From Phoronis australis (taxonomy: Eukaryota > Phoronida > Phoronidae): DNA of 64,000 nt. Position numbers and translations under genes: made by a program. The stretch is taken from assembly GCA_002633005.1 (NCBI GenBank), contig NMRA01000859.1, forward strand, positions 32,424 through 96,423, written 5' to 3'. The notes below the pieces were generated by a model, which saw only the letters and a program-made list of their open reading frames with translations, made no database searches and had not been told where the DNA came from. Shown one piece after another: positions 35,701 through 55,500 of the stretch. Within the stretch, counting starts at the first letter, position 1; each line of letters starts with the position of its first letter.

Positions 35701-38700
35701 TAAAATTTTCTTGCTTTATCGTACTTACGACAAACACTGAGAAGTAAGACAAGCAGAACACGACATTCAGTTAGTGGGGAGTTAGTCCTAATGGCCATTT
35801 TGTTCTCAACTTGGAGCTTTTTAAGTGATGTTTGGGGGAAGAGCATTTCTGGGCGATATCTTTGGAGAACAGACTGACGAATTTCAATGAAATCCGATTC
35901 AGATCGAGTACTGACAATGTGCCAGCATCATTTGATTTTCTGGGGGATTGCGACACCTCCTATTGCTCCCTAGAAACATATCATTTGCGCGCACAATGCA
36001 TGTCAATGCCCCAGCGTTGCTCTTGTTTTAAACTTTGTAGGCACTGGTTGAACTGATATGTAGACATGCCTTGAACAGTCCAATTCTGTTGTTATGTTGG
36101 TTCACTTTGAAGAGCATGTAGTTGCGGCATTTGTTGCAATGTAAAAATACCTCGAACAGGTCATTTGTTGTTTGGAACCACACCTTGAAATTTTGAATAT
36201 TTCTTGATATACTGAGATACAGTGACTGAAGTGATCATTTTTTAATTTTGTTTGTTGACGTTTTGTAGACACCTTGAAATGATCATTGTTTTGTTGTTAT
36301 TTTAGACAAACGTTGAGATTTTCAAATGACACACTTTGAAGCGATCAATTTGTTGTTAATATATATTTAGACACACATTGAACTGTTCATTTCATATGTT
36401 ACATGGGCCCATTTATTTGTTGTAGTTGCAGTTTGACTCTATCATTTGTTGTTACTTAGGCACGCTTTGAACTGTTCACTTTTTATTAATCAGGCACAAT
36501 TTGCTGATGAATCTCAGAAAGCTACTGCGGAGAATGAAAGGAACTTGCAGCAGGCCGTTGTACAAAAGGTATTGACTGGAACTAAGGGGATGGTGCTTTA
36601 GTTATCAAGAACGCGAGGCATTTTGGAATTAGAATAAATGTTCACAGAGTGAACCTCTTATCTACATGTATGACAGATCATTGATTGGCCGAGTGTAGTT
36701 CTGGCTGGGGGTCAGGTTTGTACCGGATCTACTGATTGGTCAGAGTATTATTATGACTGGAGGTCATGAAAATATTCTAATTTGTTGACATCTGAACGTC
36801 TGCCATTATCTTCAAAGAAACCATTCAGCTGTAGGCTATTACATGGCTGTGGTCGCTGTAGGCTGCACTGGATGTATTATATTATTCTGGCTTGGCTGAC
36901 TTGTGTATCTACCAGCATTCTGCTTCTCATTAATTCTGCTGGGTAATTATGCAACTTAACGGGCCAATTATGAACAAGGTTCGTCAACCAGCAGGCAGTA
37001 GTTGAAAATTGTGGAAAGCCAACTGTCAATCCTTAGTAACCATTCTTGGCGTGTCAAATTTATGCCTGATCTACTGATTGGGCAGAGTATGGGTCTGGCT
37101 GGAGGTTGATTCTACCGTGGTCCTTGTGATGAGGAGACTGGCTGGAGGTCATATCTATGCCTGATGCACTGATTGGCTAGAGTATGAATCTGGCTGGAGG
37201 TCATAGTTATGTCGGATCCAGTCTGATTGGCCAAATTATTGATCTGGCCACAGGATGTTTGTCAGTCTTATGAAGTATATACCCGTTTGAGTGTATGCCT
37301 TTCCTGGAATTTTCACTCATGATTGAGCCATGCTTTCTTATAGGCCCAGCCCTAATTTGTAGTCATTAGGTTCAGTGTGTCAAGGGCACAAGCTGACTTT
37401 TTTCAACTTGAGAAATATCAATCTAATCCGAGAGTCACACAGTTACTTTCATGCTAAGTTGCAAGATATATTTCATGGACGTGTCTTTCTATAATGATGT
37501 AAATTTGTAATAAGTACTATATGATTGAACCACATTCTATGATAAACTACTAATTTATATGTGCGATGCATGCAGTGGATATATTAGTGCTCCGTGTTGT
37601 TCTTGTTCTGAGATTTTAGGGTCTACCTCTCTATCGGCCAATTGGATCATTATGAAAATTGGCATGTTTTTTCTGGGAAACAATTTTATTAGGACAAAAT
37701 ATGCTCATTATGACACCCTCTATTGGCACTTTTCTTTTCTTGCCTGTACTAAGTATCTTGATGGTCTTTCGTGAAATTTTTGTTTTTATGTGAATGGTAC
37801 AATTAATGTGGATTTCGAGTTGAATCTGACTATTGTAGAGTCCTCTAGTGACAATTTTGTTTTTCTTTGCTTTTGTGGTAGTATTTCATTTGAAGACGGT
37901 GCCACAAGACCCCTTGTGAGCTTTTTATTATATTTGTGTTACTCGCTTTCCCATCGTTTCAACTGTGAAGAATCATGATGAAAGGCGATGGTTGTATTAC
38001 TGAGAAGAGCTACCCCTAGTGGTTATTTTGAGTTTACTTGGAATTGGTCCCTTTAGTGGGATTTTTTTTAGCTGTTTCCAAATGAAGTGCCAGTCACTTG
38101 CATAAGACATTGATTTAGTTTTGCACTACACTGACTTTGACTATGTTTTACAGACAACGGAACTGATTGACATGTTCCGTTCATACACCGAGCCAGCGAA
38201 ATTATCGCTACCCATGAATGAAACAGATCTGGATTACATGTGAGTACCAGTGTATCAAATGACTGTGTACTATAAAGTTGTAACAACTTTATAGTACACA
38301 ATCTATCATGATCTCTTTCAGTGAATGCCACCTGTTATCAATTATGCGTACTATTCTCTTTACTTGTGTTTGTTGAAACTATAGGTTTGTTTGATGGTAG
38401 ATGACTGTACAATCACATATTCATTTCAATGATTGATAAAACAAATCATTTGACTTAAAATAAATTGGCACATAGTATTAGCAAAAAGTTCAATTAAAGT
38501 GAAGTTCATTGGCTTTGTTGAAACTGCATGTGGCAAACGTTTTTTAAATCAATAAAATAAAGAAGAGTACATTTAAATTTTGCAATCTTTTTTTGCTCTT
38601 ACCATCAGAAACTGGTCTTAGCTTCTTCCTTGCTTTAATGGGTTTCTGCAGTTTGTTATTGCTCGAGTCCAGGCACAATTATTTGTGTGGTCATTTTATG

Positions 38701-41622
38701 TACCAAGCGGGTCCTCAACCAATAACCAACAAACTGTTGTCAGTTAATTTTTCTCAAACCTGAAAATCCTATCACATCTTAGTATGAATGTGTCGAGACC
38801 ATTTGTGCACTGTATGTGTCTTAAATCAAAAGCAGTGTCGTTATTTTTTACAAAACGCAGGAGCATGGTTATTAGTTTTGGCGTGGAAGTGTCAGAAAAT
38901 TTTGTTTCAAAGGATTGTCAATTTTCTGGCAAGATTATATTAGTCAGGTTACTTGAAAGGTTCTGAAGCATTCTTTAGTGTAAATTACAAATGCTGCAGC
39001 CACTGTCTTGTTTAACAACACCATTGTATTGGCAGCCTCTTCAAAGAACGAGACAGGTGTTGTTCAATATTGAGAGAGGAATTCAAGGAGTTTTCCAGTA
39101 TGAAAGCCTTCACCGGTGGATTGGAACAACTGTCACAAGGTGAGTTATTCAGACTATATTTATTGTCTACAGTATTGTACATTTCTTAATTTTTTATTTG
39201 AAATAAAGCAAGTATTTACAAAAATCGTGGTAGTATGAACTAAACACGCTATCCTGGGGCAACCAGAAAAAGGGAAAGAAACAGCTAAGAAAACAAATGT
39301 ATTAGGGTAGCCCATCTACTGTTGAAGTCATCATGTTGGTAATTATTGTAATACATAATATATTATTCTTTATACAGTAGTCATGAAATTCCCTTTCATG
39401 TCTTTCAAGAGATGGTATAGTTCGTACACTTTATAAATAGTGGCGCGAGGCAACTATTACAAGATGAATGATACAGACTTCATTGGTCTACTGTTCATAC
39501 ACTTTATGCTTCCGATCTTAAGTAACTATGCTATTCAAGTGTAGAAGATTGGTGTTGTGATGGTGTTGTTACAGGCAAGTTTAAATAGTACAGGCCATGA
39601 ACATACATTTTCCTTGTAGAATGTTGCGAGTTTGCATTCTGATTAAACCTGAATAAAAATATCTACGAGATGCATTATCATAGAGCAGATGTATCTTTGT
39701 CACCCATTATAAGTCTTATTGATAAATTCCGTTTAAACTTTACACAGACTTCTTAGTTGGTAACATTGGTTTACATTTGTTTACACTGTCTTGAATTTTG
39801 TATTATTTACCATGCAGTAAATTAGACGTTTGATGATGCAGTTTAGTTCAGTTTCTGAGAGACACTGTTTTTTAATAACATCACCTGGTTTGGGATACAA
39901 AAGTTTGACTTCTGATATCATGATAACGAATTACTATGAAATGACATCATGACGATTTCTGTTTTTGGACTAGCTGTGGAAAATCTCATTACACTCCGTC
40001 GTCGTGACAACGTGGAAGCATTTACCCGCGAGGTCAGTCAGCCGCTGAACATGGCCAAGCAAGTAATCATGTTGTCTGCAGACAAGTTGCACACAGTGTT
40101 TAGTTTGAGGCAGTATGTAAGTATGGCTTGTAACTTGAGGTCTAAGGAATACTTCAAACTTAAAATGCAATTTTGGATGGTTTTGAGAAAAATAGCTGAC
40201 AACTGTGCACCAACCAGTTACTAAAAGATTGGTTGAGAACATTCTGCGCCTGAGGTTTTGAGGCTACGACCTTCAAGTAAAATGAGGGCATTTGTTCTGG
40301 AAAGACATCATGGAGAGTACATGTATAAACAGGCTCGCCATGTATTTTGTTGTCCTGAACACAGTAAAGTTGTAACTTAGGCAATCAAATTTGAACTGGT
40401 CCATTTATTAAGTTGCTGATCGACTTGCCACCATATTTCTCTGAATAAGTCATAAAATGAGGACGCTTGTATTATTTAACCGTAAATAACATACTAAAGT
40501 AACGTCAAATGGGGATCTCTGACATATTCAGTCATTTGTCAGTCACAAAATAGGGAAACCTGAATTATTCAGTCATTTGTCAATTCTTCCCAAGCGGGAT
40601 ATATGGTGACTAAAGCATGGGCAGCAAGATGTGTCACCAGCACCACCTAGTGTTAATATCCAAGTTATACATCACCTCTGTTCATGATGAGGCAGCCTTT
40701 AAGTTTACTGCAAGTGAAGAGATTGTCATTTATCGCATAAAAACTTCCGGTATTTAATTCTGGTGGAAGGCCTTACACTCATTATTTAGAAATAATCAAC
40801 TTTTAAGGTGTATGTCTGTCAAATAAACAATTTTTCATATAGATCCCTTATTGCTGTGACAAAATTGATGATGAAAACTCACTGGTTTCTGGGCTTGAAA
40901 AAACTGACAGTAGAAATAATAGAACGTCCTCTCGCTCATGACATGGTGTGTTAACCCTGTAGGAATAACAAACAGTCTAATACAATTTCAAGTCCTGAAA
41001 AATCAAATCAAATTTAAGTAACAACACTTACTCGAGACTTATTTCATAGCTAAGGTGTCTAAATTCTAAATCAGAAATTATTTTTTGACTCAAAACAAAA
41101 ATTTGTATCAGCTTTAAATGTTGTCACACTACTGCCTGTTTTTGTTTTGGAAACAAATTTTGAGTTCTTGGAATGAAATATCTGCAAATGGACATTTTAG
41201 CAATTCCAATTGTGAAGTTCAGTTAAACTCACACAACCACAACAGATGTAGTCAGCTTTTCACCAACAGAAATTCATTGCGGAAAAATACCTTCTGTTTG
41301 TTGTCCACTTATTATGAATTGTCTAGTATGAACACATTTCACTCTATAGTCTGAACACACTTTGCTTATGATGGTACAGTTGATGACCCAGATGGACTCA
41401 TTTTTATGTAATGCGTGACCTATTTTCTAGATTCAAAAAGTCTGCCTTCTGAACCTGAATGAAGGTAAAGCCAAGACGTGGCCAATCAACTTCAAGCAAA
41501 GCGTCATTAATCACTACATGAAGACAGACCATGAACTGGTGAAGTTGGTGGCCTCCAAGGAGGGTGTCTGGTCTACCGTGGTAGGCTTCTTCCACTGGCT
41601 GCTCTGGCTCATTGGTTTCTGA
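23659..41622 (+). CDS. Guanylate-binding-protein-like large GTPase with signal peptide, 19 exons
   Basis: Dynamin-superfamily GTPase of the GBP type, 776 residues. Exons: 23659-23749, 24964-25082, 26292-26453, 26728-26937, 27493-27579, 28334-28448, 29002-29172, 29372-29451, 29768-29905, 31397-31455, 32987-33116, 33741-33851, 34395-34485, 35467-35633, 36494-36568, 38154-38239, 39036-39139, 39974-40116, 41431-41622. All are GT-AG and every phase agrees. Residues 1-20 look like a signal peptide (FLVMFTCSQAICWA core, probable cut before LPSA). GTPase domain: P-loop GKFHSGKS (86-93), switch threonine in QTMGIWMW (T116), DTEG (142-145); where vertebrate GBPs have the base-binding RD, this has LLWVVQDF (Q226-D227). 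Residues from about 270 on are long charged helices. The last 17 residues (WSTVVGFFHWLLWLIGF) are hydrophobic with no CaaX box. I infer ER or secretory entry with a possible tail or GPI anchor. Paralogue identity not tested. Confidence 0.88.
23875..23969. mobile_element. 79-bp perfect palindrome flanked by 8-bp direct repeats
   Basis: Arms of 38 bp (23883-23920 and 23924-23961) are exact reverse complements around CAC, starting CACAGGCGTCC and ending GGACGCCTGTG. Both sides carry TGTTGGTG (23875-23882, 23962-23969), like a target-site duplication. No ORF. Lies in GBP intron 1, about 160 bp from the assembly gap, so a read or assembly artefact must be considered. Confidence 0.75.
23990..24235. 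mobile_element. GGGCGG small inverted-repeat element(s) interrupted by an assembly gap
   Basis: GTGGGCGGTGCAG at 23995 pairs with CTGTGGCGCACTGCCCA at 24053-24069, and a second start CATGGGCGGCAC (24077) pairs with GCGCCCATGG near 24218-24228. The centre of the second is poly-G, then 54 N (24126-24179), then poly-G, so the array could not be assembled through. Confidence 0.55.
24126..24179. other. Assembly gap (54 N) inside a poly-G tract
   Basis: Gap flanked by runs of G on both sides. Translations across it are meaningless. Confidence 0.98.
24226..24360. mobile_element. Decayed GTAACGCTAGGAC-family element
   Basis: Starts GGTAACGCTAGGACTAA and contains ACACGTTC...GGCAATATCTC, in the same order as 9617-9748; the right end (GAGGTTCTGCGTTAT) is degraded. 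Confidence 0.5.
25580..25936. mobile_element. TTAA-flanked MITE, about 357 bp, copy 1
   Basis: Preceded by TTAA (25576-25579) and followed by TTGA. Ends AAAGATACCAAACC and AAAGTTTAGTAGTCTTT are inverted. It matches 30486-30845 along its length (shared ACGGGCAAGCG, ATCTGTGACAT, AAGATTGACACC). In GBP intron 2. Confidence 0.7.
26292..26937 (+). CDS. P-loop and switch exons (3 and 4) of the GBP-like gene
   Basis: Exon 3 (26292-26453) carries GKFHSGKSFLLNQLMGK and QTMGIWMWGK. Exon 4 (26728-26937) carries VIFLDTEGFAATNVSENYDA, AVATLLSSYLIYNSVKIID and ends EALARRTQ. These are the most conserved GBP segments and fix family and strand. The ATG inside exon 3 (residue 75) is not the start, because the preceding exon supplies a matching beta strand (QHKILVLDEENIK). 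Confidence 0.9.
29944..30300 (+). repeat. Degenerate TTTGACATGCGTA minisatellite
   Basis: About 25 variable units of 13-15 bp (TTTGACATGCGTACG and relatives) begin about 40 bp after the exon 9 donor. Long minus-strand frames rich in His, Val, Lys and Cys here are repeat artefacts. Confidence 0.8.
30486..30845. mobile_element. TTAA-flanked MITE, copy 2
   Basis: TTAA on both sides (30482-30485, 30846-30849). Ends AGGGATACCAAACC and GGTTTAGTGTCTTT. Same family and orientation as 25580-25936; lies in GBP intron 9. Target choice suggests mobilisation by a Kolobok- or piggyBac-type transposase (inference). Confidence 0.75.
32258..32735. repeat. 21-bp minisatellite (CATCACAAGGTCCGTCCTTCC)
   Basis: About 22 units of 21 bp with point variation, in GBP intron 10. 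Because 21 is a multiple of three, the minus strand is open for 227 codons with a DLVMGRM/T heptad. A longer internal order (AAGGTCCATC / TTTATCCTTCCT blocks near 32390-32430 and 32625-32660) suggests a higher-order duplication of about 232 bp. Confidence 0.85.
33117..33480 (+). repeat. Imperfect repeat following the exon 11 donor
   Basis: Units of roughly 60-70 bp with TGTGTCATCACTGCATGTCATG, GATCATGTGTTAGTTGTTCATACATGAG and variants. The first begins at the donor itself (GAG|GTGTGTCATCGCTGCAT). Confidence 0.65.
33852..34020 (+). repeat. Decayed tandem duplicate of GBP exon 12 and its donor flank
   Basis: 33918-33974 mirrors exon 12 (33787-33851): REEQMITALVSRANEQHMQA versus SELKQIIAAFISSANEKYAS. 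The downstream flanks also match (TATGAAGTGTATAGCAGTAGATTGCAGG versus TATGAAGTGTAGAGTACTAGAATGTAAG). The copy keeps an AG in front (TTGCAG at 33903-33908), but its donor is GC where exon 12 has GT, so it is probably not spliced as an exon. Confidence 0.65.
34486..34592 (+). repeat. Short repeats of the exon 13 donor region
   Basis: GTAGGCTGATAACTGTTATACAGACTGTTG at the donor is echoed by GTAGGCTGGCCCCTGTCATACACACTGT at 34544-34571, with degenerate copies between and after. The second copy keeps a GGTAGGCT donor-like site. Confidence 0.5.
36200..36493 (+). repeat. Degenerate repeats resembling the exon 15 acceptor
   Basis: Phrases TTGTTGTTATTTTAGACAAACGTTGA, ATATATTTAGACACACATTGAACTGTTCA and TTGTTACTTAGGCACGCTTTGAACTGTTCA precede the true acceptor TTATTAATCAG|GCACAATTTG at 36493. 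Each has a pyrimidine/T-rich stretch and AG before a (G/A)CAC or ACAA start. Confidence 0.5.
36660..37260 (+). repeat. Imperfect repeat, CTGATTGG...CTGGCTGGAGGTCAT units
   Basis: Five or more copies of a roughly 60-bp phrase (GATCTACTGATTGGTCAGAGTAT...CTGGAGGTCAT) in GBP intron 15, separated by unrelated sequence in the middle. Confidence 0.55.
38264..38300. repeat. Perfect 17-bp-arm hairpin
   Basis: TGTGTACTATAAAGTTG, loop TAA, then the exact reverse complement. Lies 25 bp after the exon 16 donor in the GBP-like gene. Confidence 0.8.
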
Positions 41623-42371
41623 AGCTCTTGTCTTTTTGTGTCAGAAACTTTCAACAGAACATTTCATCAAATAGTCAACTTTGCTTGATTGTGCAGCAAG
41701 TTACAAGTCTTCAGTAATGGCTTGCGCGAACTTGTGTTTACCATGTCAGATACGTTTTCAGCGTGTTGTTTGAAAGGCATAGCTCTGTATAAAATGTAAG
41801 CAGTGCCCTCTGTCACCATGAAATATGTTGCTTCGGATCTGCGGTGGGTTTTCATTAACCTGTAAAGACTGGGTTCCTGGTAACAGTTCCAAATAGAGAC
41901 TCCACTGCCTTGCACTACATTGGTGGACTTGTCAATAAGTCAGAAGTATTGCAATAAGAGAATGTCGTTAGTCAGAGAAAAACTCACAACAAGGTATACT
42001 GATGGACAAAAACAGCTCCAGCAAATTTAGAGAACTTTGTCAAGTCCGTATTTGGGACTATAGTGCGTCATGCAGACAGTCACTTGTCTCCAGTGATGGC
42101 AATATCAAGGGGCTCGTTTTATCACCACGGTCATGTTACTAGTGGGTCGTAGCTCAGACCCCATTATTCTAGATTTCCACTTTGGTTTGTGAACGTAACT
42201 GGAGAGTGTGATTACCGTCTGTGGTAAACTTTTAATGTTAACTTAAAATGTTAGTCATTACGCTTAGTTTTGATGAAAAAACCTAGGATCTCTTGTGTTA
42301 ATACATGATTGTCTTCAAATATCCTAGAACATCACATATTTTCAAGTTACCAACTTCAAAAATTGATTTTC

Positions 42372-42377
42372 AATAAA
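42372..42377 (+). terminator. Candidate poly(A) signal of the GBP-like gene
   Basis: AATAAA about 750 bp after the TGA at 41620-41622; the 3' UTR end is not otherwise marked. Confidence 0.3.
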
Positions 42378-42654
42378 AGAGGCTCCAGGTAGCTTCAACA
42401 TGTATGTGTTTTGTGAAGCTATTCGTGATAAATTGTGCATAAGTTGTGTGTCAAAACTTATACCAAAGCTAATCTACAGAACTACTGCAATGGCAAGATA
42501 GTTTTCAAAGCAATCGATGTTATCAAGTTTTAACATTCTGTTCTAGAAACTCAAGAAAAATTCCAAGCTAAAAATTCCACTAGGCAAATCTCGATCTCAG
42601 GACTCGAAACTTATTTTCGATTAACTCAGTCCGTAAAAGGTAAAAGTGCACCAA

Positions 42655-42790
42655 TGTGTTTACTGGTGTCACTCCGTGGTGAAGGGTGAACCAATGTGGT
42701 GTAACTCAGTGGTGAAGGGTGAACCAATGTGGTTTAACTCAGTTGTGAAGGGTGTACTGGACCAGGTGTAACTCAGTTGTGAAGGGTTTG
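42655..42790. repeat. Short tandem repeat, AACTCAGTGGTGAAGGGTG units
   Basis: Four to five imperfect copies of about 32-36 bp; no ORF. Confidence 0.7.
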
Positions 42791-44100
42791 CCAAGGTGTA
42801 CCAATCTGTTTACTAGAAGCAATTGAACAAAGGGAACCATCAAAGTGCTTTGCAATAGCTTCGGGAATTTCCTCGTCTGAATTCCCAGTTGTCAAAATTT
42901 AACCTAGACCTATTGAGGATTATTACAAGACTGGCGTTTAATATATATATTATATTTCTTACTAAACATACAGTTTGTACAACAACGCCTGGGTACAGGG
43001 TAGTCCAGACTTACAATGACATCTCATTAGGTTGATTGCGTTGAAAACATCTATGTGTACTGTGGTGCCACCTATCTTACCATTTTCATGCAATGCGTTC
43101 TTTAAAATGCAGCAATACAGTATCTCCGAGTTAGACATTGATTGCATCAGTGACCCATTCTTTATTCAATCACACCAATAGCTAGAAAACCCAACAATAC
43201 AATGTTGTGACCAGGGAAGACTAGATCACTAGACTCGCTGGCTACACTGTGTAAGCTGAAAATATGCTGATAAAGGCTGGGCGTACAGCCAGTCAATGAT
43301 TGACTTGGTATTGGCAGTGCCAAACATAGTTGTGGTTCACACGTATCTCAACATCCACTAGGGAATAAGTTATGATGTATTGCATTTTAGTACATAGAAA
43401 ACACGGTCCCTACTTAAGGTAGATTTCAAGAAAATAAAGGGAACATGTCACTTATCAACTGACACAACACCCTGGCTGTTAATGCACATTGGGGTAATAC
43501 TTAGCACCAAACGGGGTTAAAACCAATCCAAAATGGCCGCTGTTTAGCAGTGACACCATACGGCTTTGAAACGTTTACTCGCATCACATGAGTGCCGTTT
43601 TTCCTTGGTAAATCTTATCCTACGCCAGCGTGTAGAGGCAAAACACGCTCCATAATCCCCCACAATGAGCCAATCTCTTCACAAATTCAAATACATTGTA
43701 CATCGGGTTCATCGCCTAACATTTTCACATGCACAAAATCACACAAAACAACTTGCTTGGATATACAAACTGGACTTGTCACTTCAGAGATTGTCGCTAG
43801 CTATTTTATCTGCTTTTGAATGAATGCTTTTGCTAACTTAAGCGTGGGATACAAAGTTGATAGTTTAGTAAGGGCTTGGCTGTGAGCAGAACTAAAGAAT
43901 CCACCCAAGGGTACAGAGAGGGTGATATTGGGAAACGCAGTATCTCTTGATCAAGTATCTGCAGCCTATGTGACGAAGTGAACACCAGATGGCAGTAGTA
44001 GTCCCTCCAGACAAGTCCTCACATTGTGTGATTCCATGCACATGTTATCGCTGTTCCTCTTTCACTAATAGGCATAGCCACGTTAACACAGATGACACGA

Positions 44101-52163
<8,063 letters not shown>

Positions 52164-52558
52164 ACTTGCAGTCTCCTTCTAACACAGTTCCAAAAGCCAC
52201 GTACCATCCAATGTGTACGGACCGGAACTTGGCGAAATTATAGAAAGCTAAACTCAGTTAATATTATTCGACCCCTCCCGCACAAAACATTTGAATCTTT
52301 TAAATATCTTAAAAACCTATAGCAAAATTGAAAAAAAAACAGAAAAATTCGGCACTTTAAAAGTTGTTTTGTATACAATTTTACATTTTCATGAATATTT
52401 ACAGGAATAAAATTGTAAATGCATTAATAAGTGTACTCAAATATAGGGAGTGTGTTTGTTTATTCGCACCACTCGCCACGTACGCATAACTTGTCTCGTT
52501 TTCAAAAGTCAACTGTAATCGGTAAACTACGGTAACGTCCGTATATTTCCGAATAAAG
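52164..52558. promoter_or_regulatory. Shared SURF4-TADA1 promoter region
   Basis: 395 bp between divergent start codons, so both 5' UTRs and promoters must lie here unless an upstream non-coding exon exists. TADA1's start sits in AAAGATGGCAGCC, close to a YY1-type site (AAGATGGCGGC). The rest is AT-rich with no clear TATA box placed for either gene. Divergent housekeeping pairs like this are common. Confidence 0.55.
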
Positions 52559-55500
52559 ATGGCAGCCCCCTTGGACTTGTCGCAGGCGAAAGAAAACTTA
52601 GCCGAAGCATTGGGAGATAGAATGAAGCAGTACGTTTTATTCGAAGCAATTTTGTCAGAGTTACTTAATTTTTTTCACATTATTATTTAATGACACATTT
52701 TCTCGATTCATTTGTCTGATAATCTTACTATGAACAGACATAGTCTTGCCCGAAGGCGACGGCGCACAGGATTGTGGGCCTTCTCTGACTGTTGTTGCTC
52801 GAAGATCTATTTCTGATAATTTAAGTTATAAGTCTATGAGTCAATCAATACACGAGTGAATGTAATAAAAACTCTGGGAGGGATGTGGAAGGGCCAGAGT
52901 AACATTTAGTGCTTAGCCTTAGGCTTAGTAGGCCTCTGCGGGTCTGATGTCACCCTGCCTAGGCAATGGCAATGGCCATTGCCTCTGTTCTGTTGGCTAG
53001 ACCAGAGGCGATGCAGCTCCTATGGGCGCTCCATACGCCGGAAGCTTTTCGGCGAATTATGCCTCGCTCCGACAAAAACATTAAAGTCACGTTGTTATAA
53101 ATACCTTTTGCGCATAGAGGAACACCTTAGGAGGTTGTCGATGTGTATAATTCCTTCCAACTCGAACAAATACTCCCGTTAGTGTTAAGTTTCTTTCGCA
53201 GGTATGAAACAAAGCCGGGATTTGGTTTTTACATATTGAGAAAAGATGTTTTCGAAAACTGAATTTGTTTTATAAAATGAGAGTGACACACTATGTAGGC
53301 TGCGTGTCAATTTTAAATCACGCGCCGTCGTTTGTCATGCGTTATGATGTGCGCTAGCCTGAACCATGGGCGCTTAATGGGAAATTCTCAAAGGTTGAGG
53401 GGGAACGCTTAGTAAATCAGTGACCGCTTATTACAAAACACTTCAAAGGTAGGGAGTAGGCTTGTGCGTGAGCATTGTCGTTAACCTGAGTGTTTGCGTT
53501 AATAAGATATTAAACAACTGCAATGGTAAGAAACGTTTTAATATTATGATTTTGCGAGACAAACTCCATCGAGTATAGGGGGGACTTTCTGGATATCGTT
53601 ACCACCTACATTATACCCTTTTTAGCCACCCCGAATAATTTTGTTTTTAATTACCCGCTTCAGCCGAAACAAAAATGTTTCTAGTGGAGTGTGAACATTT
53701 TACGGCGACGGTGGTCCGGGAAGCGAAAACTTGCCAGAGAGAAGAGAAGAATAAAAAATCGTTGACCACAATTTCACATCTAGTACCCGTTTAGTTGCAA
53801 CAGCTGGCTATGGGCATAGAATATAGGGTTTAGGGAACATCGACCTCGTGAAACATTGTCACAGGAAATATCAGTTCTGGATTATACCGGTCCCGGGGAA
53901 TATCGTAAAGCATCGGGTCTTTTATAACCGCCGGGAATCTATGAGTTCATTTTCAAATAAACCACTGGCACGTACCCGGGTGCTTAACAGAGCCAAGCCG
54001 GTATACTCTTTCATTTAGTACTGTAGCTGTTCTCTTTTGATTTGCAGCTTTGAAGTCCCCCCACTTTAATTGCTGGAGCAGGCCTACACTTAACATACGC
54101 GCACCCAGCCTAAAATATAGGGGGGCTCGAATTTTTCCATATGCAGACCTGTTACTGAAAAAAATCAACGAGGACCAAAAAACGGGGCCATTAGGTTCAG
54201 GCTTGCCAATCGTGCATCCGCGCCGAATTCCTGTGGACTTCGTGAATTTTTGTCTCGTTTACTCAAGGGACTTTTTGTTTCACTGAGGCAAACTTTTTTG
54301 CCCAATTCGCCAATTCGCTCCGATCCCCCCTGGATGAGCCCATTATTTACGCTGGCAGCAACGTGTGAAAGTCAAGTCATATTTCGCTCACGTAGCCCTA
54401 GAAATAAGGGGTTAGATAATTTCTTGGTAACTGAAAGTAAAGACGTGGCCGTCGCTTGGCGATTAATAGGGTTGTCATTTTCACTTTCAGTGGCGGATTT
54501 AGAGGGGCGCCATGCCCCCCCTAAAACTCTCCCAGATTCCATTTGGCAGTTCGGAGGTGCGCCTTCTGACGGGCAAAATCCTGGCTAATACTCTGCCCTG
54601 GCCTCCCCCCTAAATAAAAATCCTGGATCCGCCCCTGACTTTGGCTGTCATTGGCAATAAAAAACGAGACGCACATCTCCAAGTCACGATTTTCTGCCGG
54701 GACCGCTTGCGCGCTAACAACGGGACCGAACAGTGCCGCAGTGCCGGCAATATCAGGGATGTTGTCGTAGATATTTGGTACAACATGTAATAAGGACATC
54801 TTACGCAAAAAATAAACATATCTGTCCACCAAAAAGTTTGATAAGTTGATCGCTTAAGAATTAGTGGAAACACTGCCGTGTTGTGACATTTTATCACGTG
54901 TTATGCAGTGGCCTGAAACTTTCCGGCCCGAATCCGGAAACTTGCAAAAGTTGCCGGAAGTGTTAGCAAATGAAACGCGTCAAAGATCGATTCTGCATAT
55001 CCCATGTTCACGCGACTTGCTGACATGTACAAGTCATCGGGAGGGCTGTTCTCGGTTGGCGTTCTTTTGAACTTGGATTTGGAAACACCCAAATAACATT
55101 CGGATTAAAAAGGTTTCCTTCGCCTTTAACAGCAAAATTATGATCATTATGGGAACAAAATTATTATGACCGTTATGCTGAATACATTTTATATCCATTA
55201 TGCGGACAAAATCATTATTGTGACCATTATGCAGACATAATTGTTATGACCATTATGCGGTCAAAATTATGACCATTATGCAGGCAAAATTATGTCGATG
55301 ATCATTATGCGGACAAAATTATGTTTATGACCATTATGCAGACAAAATTATGTTGATGATCATTATGCAGACAAAATTATGTTTATGACCATTATGCGGA
55401 CAAAATTATGTTGATGATCATTATGCAGACAAAATTATGTTTATGACCATTATGTGGACAAAATTATGTTTATGATCATTATGCAGACAAAATTATGTTG

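Larger units (their letters stand above)
34845..38060 (+). repeat. Scattered CTAGTGGC-core repeat units in GBP introns 13-15
   Basis: Cores near 34855, 34955, 35130, 37845 and 38015, accompanied by GGATTTCAATGAAAxTTG phrases (35053, 35878), match the units at 10380-11115 and 56700-57240. Exons 14 and 15 lie between them and are not part of the repeat. Confidence 0.5.
41623..44100. other. Intergenic region between the GBP-like gene and SURF4 3' ends
   Basis: The two genes converge here. No further exon recognised. 42655-42790 holds four or five units of about 32-36 bp (GTGAAGGGTGAACCAATGTGGTGTAACTCAGT). TTTATT at 43161-43166 is a possible SURF4 poly(A) signal on the minus strand, about 940 bp past its stop. 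Confidence 0.5.
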
